46,850 bases of DNA from Bryobacterales bacterium. GTDB lineage: Bacteria > Acidobacteriota > Terriglobia > Bryobacterales > Bryobacteraceae. Of the stretch, positions 7,778-14,789 are shown one piece after another. The notes beneath the pieces were generated by a model that had not been told where the DNA came from, did no database searches, and saw nothing but the letters and a program-made list of their open reading frames with translations. Location of the stretch: contig PMVV01000063.1 of NCBI GenBank assembly GCA_003166475.1, positions 1-46,850 of the forward strand, given 5' to 3'. The translations under genes were made by a program, and so were the position numbers. Within the stretch, counting starts at the first letter, position 1. Every line of letters begins with the position of its first letter.

Positions 7778-9346
7778 ATGGAAAAACTGCCGGCATTTCA
7801 CAACGAACCCTACACCGATTTCTCGACACCCGCAAACCGGCTGGCCCTCGACGAGGCGCTCGCCAAGGTGCGCGCGCAGCTCGGCCGCGAGTACCATCTG
7901 GCGATCGGCGGCGAGCGGCTGGAGACCGGCGATTTGCTGCGCTCGGTGAACCCCTCGAACCCGCGGGAGGTAATCGGCGTACACCATCGGGCCACTACCG
8001 AACTGGCGCGGCGCGCGGTGGATTCGGCATACGCCTATTTTCCCGAGTGGTCCGCCACGCCGGCCGAACAGCGCATTCGACTCCTCTTGCGCGCGGCCGA
8101 TATCATCCGCCGCCGCAAGCTGGAGTTCGACGCATGGCTGGTCCTGGAGGCCGGCAAGACCTGGCCGGAGGCGGACGCGGATGTCTCCGAAGCGGTCGAT
8201 TTCTGCGAGTACTACGCGCGAGAGATGCAGCGGCTCAGCGGTCCGCAACCGCCGGCTCTCCAACTCCCCGGCGAGCGCGGCGAATTGTACTATCTGCCGC
8301 TGGGCGTCGGCGTCATCATTCCGCCATGGAACTTCCCCCTGGCAATCATGGTGGGGATGACCGTGGCTGCGCTGGTGGCGGGCAACACGGCCATCGTCAA
8401 GCCGTCCAGCGAGACCCCCACCATCGGGGCGAAATTCGCCGAGGTGTTGCTGGAAGCGGGCTTCCCGGAACAGTCGTTCTGCCTGCTCACCGGCAGCGGC
8501 GCGGCGGTCGGCGACACCATCGTCGAGCATCCCAAGACCCGCTTCGTGGCCTTCACCGGCTCGCGCGATGTGGGGCTGCGCATCAACGAACTGGCGGCCA
8601 AGACGCACCCGGGCCAGATCTGGATTAAGCGCGTAATCGCCGAGATGGGCGGCAAGGACGCCATCGTGGTGGATGCGGATTGCGATCTGGACAAGGCCGT
8701 GGAAGGCGTGGCGGTTTCGGCGTTCGGATACTCGGGGCAGAAGTGCTCGGCCTGCTCGCGCGCGATTGTGGACGCCAAAGTGTACGATGCATTCCTGGAA
8801 AAGTTGCAAGTGCGCGTTTCCAAAATTAAGGTGGGCGATGCCGAGAAGCCCGAGAACTATATGGGGCCGGTGATCAGCGATGGCGCGCGGCGGACCATTC
8901 TGCAATATATCGAGACCGGCAAGCAAGAGGGGCGGCTGTTGCCGGTTAACGTAGCCGCGCCAGCAGCGGCTGCAGACGGATACTTCGTGCCGCCTACCGT
9001 CATCGCGGACGTGGACGCCAAGGCGCGCATTTTCCAGGAGGAGATCTTCGGGCCGGTCCTGGCGGTCACCAAGGCGCGCGACTTCGACCACGCCATGGAT
9101 TTGGCCAACGATTCGCAATATGGCCTGACCGGCGCCATCTTCTCCAACGTGCCCGAACACATCGAGCGCGCCCGGCGGCAATTCTTCGTAGGCAATCTGT
9201 ACGTGAACCGCAAATGTACCGGAGCCATGGTCGGCGCGCACCCGTTCGGCGGCTTCAATATGTCGGGCACGGATTCCAAGGGCGGCGGTTCGGATTATAT
9301 GCTGCTGTTCTTGCAGATGAAGTCCATCGCCGAGAGGGTGGGATAA
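7778..9346 (+). CDS. rocA: Delta-1-pyrroline-5-carboxylate dehydrogenase (RocA/PruA type)
   Basis: Product of 522 residues, typical of the stand-alone L-glutamate gamma-semialdehyde dehydrogenase of proline and arginine catabolism (NAD-dependent oxidation to glutamate). The N-terminal FHNEPYTDF is characteristic of this ALDH4 branch. Other features are the cofactor segment IIPPWNFPLAI (180-190), general base E289 in IAEMGGKDAIVVD, the catalytic cysteine C323 in GYSGQKCSACSR, and EEIFGPVLAV. No proline dehydrogenase (putA/prodh) is adjacent. The ATG at 7778 is the family start. A hairpin (9357-9388) lies just after the stop. Confidence 0.93.
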   Translation: MEKLPAFHNEPYTDFSTPANRLALDEALAKVRAQLGREYHLAIGGERLETGDLLRSVNPSNPREVIGVHHRATTELARRAVDSAYAYFPEWSATPAEQRIRLLLRAADIIRRRKLEFDAWLVLEAGKTWPEADADVSEAVDFCEYYAREMQRLSGPQPPALQLPGERGELYYLPLGVGVIIPPWNFPLAIMVGMTVAALVAGNTAIVKPSSETPTIGAKFAEVLLEAGFPEQSFCLLTGSGAAVGDTIVEHPKTRFVAFTGSRDVGLRINELAAKTHPGQIWIKRVIAEMGGKDAIVVDADCDLDKAVEGVAVSAFGYSGQKCSACSRAIVDAKVYDAFLEKLQVRVSKIKVGDAEKPENYMGPVISDGARRTILQYIETGKQEGRLLPVNVAAPAAAADGYFVPPTVIADVDAKARIFQEEIFGPVLAVTKARDFDHAMDLANDSQYGLTGAIFSNVPEHIERARRQFFVGNLYVNRKCTGAMVGAHPFGGFNMSGTDSKGGGSDYMLLFLQMKSIAERVG

Positions 9347-9356
9347 GCGCTGGTGA

Positions 9357-9388
9357 GTGGGGCAGGCCATCGTTTTTCGTGGCCTGCC
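9357..9388. repeat. Family A single hairpin
   Basis: GGCAGGCCA and TGGCCTGCC pair perfectly around a TCGTTTTTCG loop, preceded by GTGG. The same hairpin type with changed stem (GGCAGACCA/TGGTCTGCC, GGCAGACGA/TCGTCTGCC) forms the twin elements at 13434 and 27588. It lies 10 bases after the rocA stop and could stop transcription or protect the 3' end. Confidence 0.7.
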
Positions 9389-9464
9389 GAGTCCTTCCCC
9401 AAAAATTTGGTATATTCGTTGAAACAACACGGTTCCCCTCTCGACGGCATGAAAGGAGTGTCTG

Positions 9465-10109
9465 GTGAGTTCAAAGAACGATTCTGAGGTTCCCGGCAAG
9501 CCCAAACGCGGCGTCTCCCGGCGCGGATTCATCCGCGGCGCGGGCATCGGCGGCGGCGTCCTTGGCGCGGGCATCCTCGACAAGAAGGCGCTGGCGGCGC
9601 CCGCGGCCGAAGGCCGGTTCGTAGGCCCCGGCGCGGTCCCCATCACGCTCAAGATCAATGGCAAACCGCAAACCCTCAACCTGGAGCCGCGCGTCACGCT
9701 GCTCGATGCGCTGCGCAATCAACTGGAACTGACCGGCGCCAAGCGCGTGTGCGACCGGGCCACCTGCGGCGCCTGCACCGTTATCATCAACGGCAAATCC
9801 GTGTATAGTTGCACGGTTCTGGCCATCGACGCCCAGGGCAAAGACATTCAGACCATCGAAGGCATTTCCAGCGGCAAGCCGCACCCGGTTTCGGAAGCCT
9901 TCGTCGACAAAGACGGGCAGCAGTGCGGCTACTGCACGCCGGGATTCGTCATGGCGGCCAAAGCCTTCCTCGACCACAATCCGAATCCGACCTACGAAGA
10001 GGTCAAGGAAGGCTTGTGCGGCAACCTCTGCCGCTGCGGCACCTACGTGGGCGTGCGCCAGGCCGTGCTCGAAGCCGCCAAGGAGATGAAGGGAGGAAAC
10101 CATGCCTGA
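9465..10109 (+). CDS. Tat-exported [2Fe-2S] subunit of a xanthine dehydrogenase-family hydroxylase
   Basis: Product of 214 residues. A twin-arginine signal (SRRGFIRGAG, 18-27, then a Gly/Ala-rich h-region) sends the folded complex to the periplasm. Two [2Fe-2S] clusters are predicted: plant-ferredoxin type C96, C101, C104, C116, and the helical domain C154, C157, C189, C191 (QQCGYC ... GNLCRCGTYVGV). The start is a GTG at 9465, supported by AAAGGAG 7-13 bases upstream. It overlaps the Moco subunit gene by 8 bases. The architecture matches PaoA/YagT-type periplasmic aldehyde oxidoreductases; the large subunit would be exported as a hitchhiker. Confidence 0.93.
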   Translation: MSSKNDSEVPGKPKRGVSRRGFIRGAGIGGGVLGAGILDKKALAAPAAEGRFVGPGAVPITLKINGKPQTLNLEPRVTLLDALRNQLELTGAKRVCDRATCGACTVIINGKSVYSCTVLAIDAQGKDIQTIEGISSGKPHPVSEAFVDKDGQQCGYCTPGFVMAAKAFLDHNPNPTYEEVKEGLCGNLCRCGTYVGVRQAVLEAAKEMKGGNHA

Positions 10110-12234
10110 TTACAGTTGGCCTCCGATGGATCAGCGGCGGGTCATCGGCAAGCCCACCAAACGCCGCGACGGACTCGAGAAATCCACGGGCAAAGCGAAG
10201 TATTCGTCCGACCTGAAGCCGCCCGGGATGCTGTTCGGCGCGCTGCTGACCTCGCCCCACGCGCATGCGCGCATCACCAGCATCGATACCAGCGAGGCGG
10301 AACACATGCCGGGCGTCACGGCGGTTCGCGTGATGACCGGGGCCGGCAAAGAAGTGCAGTGGGAAGGCGCGGAGATCGCGACCGTAGCGGCGGTTAGCGA
10401 AGAACTCGCCAACGATGCCCTGCGCAAAATCAAGGTGCAATACGAAGTCCTGCCGCACCTGGTACACGAGAACGATCTTGCCAAGGCCGGCAATCGCGCC
10501 AAACCCGCGGGCGAGCAGGTCACCGGCGATCCCGACAAGGCCTTCCAGGAAGCCGATGCCGTGATCGAAGGGACCTACGGCATTCCGGTGATCACGCACT
10601 GCTGCCTGGAGCCGCACGGCAACATCGTGCAGTTCGCGGGCGACAAAGTGAACCTGTGGCCCTCCACGCAGAACGTGTCCGCCATCGGAGGCGACCTGGG
10701 CAAGTCGCTGGAAGTGGCGGCCGCCAATGTGCACGTCGAGATGCAATACATCGGCGGCGGCTTCGGCAGCAAGTTCGCCGCGGATAGCTGGGGCGTGGAA
10801 GCCGCGCTGCTCTCCAAAGCCAGCGGCGGTAAGCCCGTGAAGATGTTCCTCGACCGCGCCACGGAATTGAAAATTGCCGGCAACCGTCCGTCGGCATTCG
10901 CCAATATCAAGGTCGGCGCCAAGAAGGATGGCACCATCACCGCATGGCAATCCATCTCGTGGGCTACCGGCGGCATGGGCGGCGGCGGCATGCCTCCCAT
11001 CCCTTACGTTTTCACCGAAATTCCCAACAAGCGGCTGAACCACACCGCGGTCGCCATCAATGCGGGCGGCGCGCGCGCCTGGCGCGCTCCGAACCATCCA
11101 CAGGCATCCTTCCTGACCTGTTCCGCGCTCGAGGATCTGGCCGCCAAGCTGCGCATGGATCCGCTCGAACTGTTCAACAAGAACCTCGGCTACACCGCGC
11201 GCGAGGCCACCTACAAAGCCCAATTGCAGAAGGCCGCCGAAATCATGGAGTGGCAGAAGCGCTGGCATCCGCGCGGCGAGGGCCACGGGCCGGTGAAACA
11301 AGGACTCGGCCTGGCGGTCAACACCTGGGGCGGCGGCGGACACGCCAGCCAGTGCCGTACCACCATCAATCCGGATGGATCGGTGGTGCTGGAAATCGGA
11401 ACCCAGGATCTGGGCACCGGTACGCGAACCGCCATCACCATGGTGGCGGCTGAAACGCTGGGCCTGCCGCTGGGCGCTATCACGCTGCGCATCGGCAATA
11501 GCGACTACCCACCGGATGGCGCATCGGGTGGCTCCACGACCATAGGCGGCGTCTCGCCATCCACGCTGAAATCCACCACCAACGCGCGGGCGAAATTGTT
11601 CGCGGCGGTGGCGCCGGCCCTCGGCACGACGCCCGATCGGCTCGCGGCCGTGGATGGCCGCATCCAGGTGCAAGGCGATCCGTCCAAGAGCCTGCCCTGG
11701 CAGGATGCCTGCCGCAAATTGGGCAGCAGCAAGATCTCGGAGATGGGCGAGAACAATCCGCGCAATCCCGGCGGGTTGATGTCCAGCGGCGTGGGCGGCG
11801 TGCAAATGGCCGACGTCTCCGTCGACACCGAGACCGGCATCGTCAAGATGAACAAGTTCGTGGCCGTGCAGGACTGTGGCCTGATTATCAATCCGTGGCT
11901 CGCCGAAAGCCAGATCCACGGCGCGGTCATCATGGGCATCTGCGGCGCGCTGTTTGAAGAGCGCATCATGGACGAGCAGAGCGGCAAATATCTGAATGCC
12001 GACATGGAGTTCTACAAGCTGGCCGGCATCGCCGATATCGGCGAGATCGTGGTGCACCTGGACATCACGCCGGAGAACGATAAACGCGGCGTGATTGGAC
12101 TGGGTGAGCCGCCGGCCATAGGCGTGATCGCCTCGATCGCAAACGCGGTGGCCAACGCCATCGGAGTCAGGGTGCCGCACGTACCGCTGACCGCGGACCG
12201 CGTGCTGGCGGCCCTGGAAGGGAGGAACGCATAA
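10102..12234 (+). CDS. Molybdopterin-binding catalytic subunit, xanthine dehydrogenase family (PaoC-like)
   Basis: Product of 710 residues, in the range of three-subunit periplasmic aldehyde oxidoreductases. It has the N-terminal aldehyde oxidase/xanthine dehydrogenase a/b hammerhead domain (VIGKPTKRRDGLEKSTGKAK), the Moco-binding IGGGFGSKF loop, and the catalytic glutamate E669 in GLGEPPAIG near the C-terminus. It oxidises aldehydes or hydroxylates N-heterocycles at a molybdenum centre and passes electrons through the FeS subunit to FAD. Its own N-terminus has no signal, consistent with export as a complex. It overlaps the small-subunit gene by 8 bases and the FAD-subunit gene by one. The real substrate is unknown. 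Confidence 0.93.
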   Translation: MPDYSWPPMDQRRVIGKPTKRRDGLEKSTGKAKYSSDLKPPGMLFGALLTSPHAHARITSIDTSEAEHMPGVTAVRVMTGAGKEVQWEGAEIATVAAVSEELANDALRKIKVQYEVLPHLVHENDLAKAGNRAKPAGEQVTGDPDKAFQEADAVIEGTYGIPVITHCCLEPHGNIVQFAGDKVNLWPSTQNVSAIGGDLGKSLEVAAANVHVEMQYIGGGFGSKFAADSWGVEAALLSKASGGKPVKMFLDRATELKIAGNRPSAFANIKVGAKKDGTITAWQSISWATGGMGGGGMPPIPYVFTEIPNKRLNHTAVAINAGGARAWRAPNHPQASFLTCSALEDLAAKLRMDPLELFNKNLGYTAREATYKAQLQKAAEIMEWQKRWHPRGEGHGPVKQGLGLAVNTWGGGGHASQCRTTINPDGSVVLEIGTQDLGTGTRTAITMVAAETLGLPLGAITLRIGNSDYPPDGASGGSTTIGGVSPSTLKSTTNARAKLFAAVAPALGTTPDRLAAVDGRIQVQGDPSKSLPWQDACRKLGSSKISEMGENNPRNPGGLMSSGVGGVQMADVSVDTETGIVKMNKFVAVQDCGLIINPWLAESQIHGAVIMGICGALFEERIMDEQSGKYLNADMEFYKLAGIADIGEIVVHLDITPENDKRGVIGLGEPPAIGVIASIANAVANAIGVRVPHVPLTADRVLAALEGRNA

Positions 12235-13217
12235 TGCAAGCCTTCGAATATGCCAGCCCCGCCACCGTCCGCGAGGCGGTGGGCATGCTGGGCGCGCGCT
12301 GGGGCGAAGTGGATGTGCTGGCCGGCGGTACCGACCTGCTGAGCCTGATGAAGGAGCAAATCGAAACGCCGCGGCGCGTGGTGAATATCAAAAACATCAA
12401 GGAACTCGGCGGCATCAAAAAGCACGGTGCGGAGGTGCGCATCGGCGCCGCCGTCACCTTCGATGAACTGGAGCGCAATCCCGAAATCCGGCGGTTCTAT
12501 CCGGGGCTGGCGCAAGCGGCGCGCGGCGTTTCGAGCCCGCAAATCCGCAACATGGGCACGGTGGCCGGCGATCTTTGCCAGCGGCCGCGCTGCTGGTATT
12601 ACCGCAACGGCTTCGGTTTGCTGGGCCAGGATAAAGATGGCAAATCGCTGATCCCCGGCGGCGAGAATAAGTATCACGCCATCCTGGGCAACGCCGGTCC
12701 GGCTTATTTCGTGAGCGCATCCAGCCTGGGTCCCGCGCTGGTCGCGCTAGGCGCGAAGATCCGTCTGGTTTCGGCTTCGGGCAGCCGCGACGTGGATGCC
12801 GCGAAGTTCTTCGTCACGCCGCAGAACGCCGCCAGCCGCGAGATCGCGCTGCTGCCCAACGAACTGGTCACCGAGATCGTATTGCCGTCCACCGACACTC
12901 ACAGCGCCACTTACGAAGTGCGTCAAAAAGAAGCGCTGGACTGGCCGCTGGCCACCGCTTCCGTGGTTTTGAACATGGCGGGCGACACCGTCTCCAGCGC
13001 GCGCATCGTGCTGGGACACGTAGCCCCCACGCCGTGGGTTGCGACCGAGGGGCAAATGGCGCTGGCGGGCAAATCCGTCACGCAGGCAGTAGCCGCGGAA
13101 GTGGGCAAAGCGGCGCTCGAAGGCGCTACGCCGCTCAGCCAGAACCGCTACAAGGTGCAACTGGCGCGCGTCGCCGTGAAACGCGCGCTGCTCATGGCCG
13201 CAACAGGAAAGATATAA
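12234..13217 (+). CDS. FAD-binding subunit of the molybdenum hydroxylase, lacking part of the usual cysteine set
   Basis: Product of 327 residues with FAD motifs LAGGTDLL (29-36) and RNMGTVAGDL (105-114) of the CO dehydrogenase medium-subunit fold. PaoB/YagS-type relatives carry an insert after this point with four cysteines for a [4Fe-4S] cluster. Here only C115 and C120 (DLCQRPRCWYYR) remain; the following segment (about 121-148, NGFGLLGQDKDGKSLIPGGE) has none. This points to a lost or altered cluster. The ATG shares its A with the TAA of the large-subunit gene. The gene order FeS-Moco-FAD differs from FeS-FAD-Moco in paoABC. Confidence 0.9.
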   Translation: MQAFEYASPATVREAVGMLGARWGEVDVLAGGTDLLSLMKEQIETPRRVVNIKNIKELGGIKKHGAEVRIGAAVTFDELERNPEIRRFYPGLAQAARGVSSPQIRNMGTVAGDLCQRPRCWYYRNGFGLLGQDKDGKSLIPGGENKYHAILGNAGPAYFVSASSLGPALVALGAKIRLVSASGSRDVDAAKFFVTPQNAASREIALLPNELVTEIVLPSTDTHSATYEVRQKEALDWPLATASVVLNMAGDTVSSARIVLGHVAPTPWVATEGQMALAGKSVTQAVAAEVGKAALEGATPLSQNRYKVQLARVAVKRALLMAATGKI

Positions 13218-13218
13218 C

Positions 13219-13434
13219 ATGGAACTCCCAGGATTGACCCACATCGGCATGGAGCGCTGCCATAACCTAAACTGGAAAGGCCAGTTCATCGACGCCGAAT
13301 GGGACCCCACGGTCCAGCACGGCAACGACCGGCTCTTCTGGTGCCAGCACACATACAACTGCCTCGGCCCGGACGGCAAAGTCGTCGACGACGAAGAGTG
13401 CAACCCGGCCAGGGAGTGCTATAAGGCGCTATAG
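13219..13434 (+). CDS. Small Cys-rich protein at the end of the molybdenum hydroxylase operon
   Basis: Product of 71 residues, not recognised. It begins one base after the FAD-subunit stop, so it is almost surely co-transcribed. It is acidic and aromatic-rich, with five cysteines (C14, C42, C48, C61, C67) and several histidines, arranged as FWCQHTYNCLGPDG and EECNPARECYKAL. No signal peptide or membrane segment is seen. The cysteines suggest metal or Fe-S binding or disulfides. Given the missing cysteines of the FAD subunit, a small extra subunit or maturation factor is a reasonable guess, but it is only inference. The family A palindrome begins at its stop codon. Confidence 0.75.
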   Translation: MELPGLTHIGMERCHNLNWKGQFIDAEWDPTVQHGNDRLFWCQHTYNCLGPDGKVVDDEECNPARECYKAL

Positions 13435-13526
13435 GTTGGGCAGATGATCGTTTTACGTCGTCTGCCAGCGCTCCCCGAAGGCGGCAGACCACGAAGTGCG
13501 ATGGTCTGCCCCACCAAAGTGAACAG
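13434..13526. repeat. Family A twin-hairpin element, copy 1
   Basis: A 93-base element with two hairpins: GGCAGATGA/TCGTCTGCC and GGCAGACCA/TGGTCTGCC. It aligns over its whole length with 27588-27680, including the trailing AAGTGAACAG. The first-stem T is opposite G, so the pair becomes a wobble rather than a break. It starts at the stop of the small Cys-rich gene and ends 3 bases before the truncated antitoxin frame. Confidence 0.88.
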
Positions 13527-13528
13527 TA

Positions 13529-13687
13529 ATGCACCTGGAACATGAGCGGCTGTTCATTACCCCCTGCCGCCGTCCGCGCCAAGGATGGAAAGAGGCCTTC
13601 GCCGCGGCCGGTTCTTCTGCCCACGATCCGTTGCTGCTTGACTCTTTGCCTCCGAATCGGTTCGAAGCCGAGGAGTGGAGGTGGTGA
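13529..13687 (+). pseudogene. MazE-like antitoxin lacking its DNA-binding half
   Basis: A 52-codon frame that corresponds to the C-terminal half of MazE-type antitoxins: RRPRQGWKEAFAAAG, then an acidic end (LPPNRFEAEEWRW) that normally inserts into MazF. The AbrB-type N-terminal domain expected upstream is absent; in its place is the family A palindrome ending at 13526. The stop overlaps the toxin GTG. Either the palindrome insertion removed the N-terminus, or the short protein still neutralises the toxin without autoregulating. Intact toxin next to it argues that some neutralisation remains. Confidence 0.65.
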
Positions 13688-14013
13688 ATCCACCGCGGCG
13701 TGACGACGTCTGGATGGTCGCCTTGGACCCCACCCAGGGCTCGGGGATTCAGAAAACCCGCCCCTGTCTGATCGTTTCACCCGATGAGGCCAATGCCTAT
13801 TTGCGCACGGTCATTGTCGCTCCCATGACGACGACCGAACGATCCTATCCGACGCGTGTCGGCATTACGTTCCAAAGGAAGCGTGGCCAAGTTGCACGGG
13901 ATCAAATCAGGGCGGTAGACCGGGAACGTCTGGTCCGCAAGCTTGGCGCAGCCCCGGCAAAGACTGCGCAAGCGGTCGCGTCGGTTTTGGTGGAGATGTT
14001 TACCAGAACCTGA
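13684..14013 (+). CDS. mazF: MazF/PemK-type toxin endoribonuclease
   Basis: Product of 109 residues with the PemK/MazF barrel: RRDDVWMVALDPTQG, IQKTRPCLIVSPDEAN, TVIVAPMTTTERSYPTRV, and GQVARDQIRAVDRERLV. MazF toxins cut mRNA at short sequence motifs. The conserved Arg of KTRP and the Thr of the APMTT loop are present. GTG at 13684 is chosen because it overlaps the antitoxin TGA (GTGA); GTG at 13675 is an in-frame alternative. It is preceded by a truncated antitoxin. Confidence 0.88.
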   Translation: MNPPRRDDVWMVALDPTQGSGIQKTRPCLIVSPDEANAYLRTVIVAPMTTTERSYPTRVGITFQRKRGQVARDQIRAVDRERLVRKLGAAPAKTAQAVASVLVEMFTRT

Positions 14014-14030
14014 AATTCTCCGGCATCCGC

Positions 14031-14052
14031 TATAATAGTAGCAATAGGAGGG
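14031..14052 (+). promoter_or_regulatory. -10 box and Shine-Dalgarno of the DUF1326 gene
   Basis: TATAAT at 14031-14036 and AGGAGG at 14047-14052 lie immediately ahead of the ATG at 14056, giving a very short leader. No convincing -35 element is seen. Confidence 0.5.
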
Positions 14053-14055
14053 CAG

Positions 14056-14745
14056 ATGCATCGAACAATCGCAATAGCCGTCGTGTCGCTGGCGATGGCT
14101 GGCTTTACTTTCGCCGCCGCAATTCCCGCGCACAACATTTACGGTAATTATGTGGAGGCCCGCACGGCGGACGTCTACACCGGCCCCTGCTTCGCCAACG
14201 CCGAAGTCGGGCTGGTCGGCCAGTTGGCAGTGTTCGGCTGGAAGGTGACCAAAGGTACCTGGCAGGGCGTGGATCTCGATGGCATGTCCGTCGTGGGAGT
14301 GGTGCGCGCGCATCACACGCTGGGCGATGTCTTCGAATCCGCCTATCCCGTGAAAGCCGTCATGATCGTGGATAGCCGCGCCAACACGGAGCAGCGCCTG
14401 GCCTTGCAAAGCTTCGCCAAACACATGGCCGGCGATCTATTGCAGGACGTGGTCCGCGTGGACTATCAGCCGATCGAGCTGACCTTCGCCGACGACAACA
14501 TCCATAGCATGAAGGCCAACCTGACGGCCGGCAACCTGGCCAAGATCACGACGCGCGCGCTGAGCGAAGGCGACCACATCTGCCGCAACGAAGAAGTCTG
14601 GTACCGTCCGCTCACCAAGCTGGACCACGCCATGCCCGCCTACGCGCTGGCGAACCAATTCCAGGGGCAGGGCCTCGACACCACCTGGCGCAGCCCAGAC
14701 AAGCGCAGCGCCTTCATCGGATCGTTCGTTACCGAGTCTGAGTAG
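14056..14745 (+). CDS. Exported DUF1326 protein
   Basis: Product of 229 residues. An N-terminal signal peptide (about 1-21, IAIAVVSLAMAGFTFAAA) is followed by the DUF1326 hallmark YGNYVEARTADVYTGPCFANAE. DUF1326 proteins have no established biochemical role; many are found in soil bacteria and some are annotated as possible metal-handling proteins. The single Cys in TGPCFANAE and another in HICRNEE are the only ones outside the signal. A strong Shine-Dalgarno (AGGAGG) supports the ATG at 14056. It stands alone, and a family C palindrome follows four bases after its stop. Confidence 0.85.
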   Translation: MHRTIAIAVVSLAMAGFTFAAAIPAHNIYGNYVEARTADVYTGPCFANAEVGLVGQLAVFGWKVTKGTWQGVDLDGMSVVGVVRAHHTLGDVFESAYPVKAVMIVDSRANTEQRLALQSFAKHMAGDLLQDVVRVDYQPIELTFADDNIHSMKANLTAGNLAKITTRALSEGDHICRNEEVWYRPLTKLDHAMPAYALANQFQGQGLDTTWRSPDKRSAFIGSFVTESE

Positions 14746-14748
14746 AAT

Positions 14749-14789
14749 GGAGGGCGGGCTTGAGCCCGCGCGGGGCTTAAGCCCCGCCC
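14749..14789. repeat. Family C twin-hairpin palindrome, copy 2
   Basis: Two perfect stems: GCGGGCTTGAGCCCGC and GCGGGGCTTAAGCCCCGC. It sits between two convergent genes, and its TTAA centre supplies the TAA stop of the CE15 esterase on the other strand, so the last few codons of that gene lie inside it. It may serve as a bidirectional terminator. Confidence 0.8.

Noticed and set aside
7538-12180. Two minus-strand open frames of about 725 codons antisense to rocA and to the Moco subunit
   Set aside because: Both are shadows of genes with strong motifs on the plus strand.
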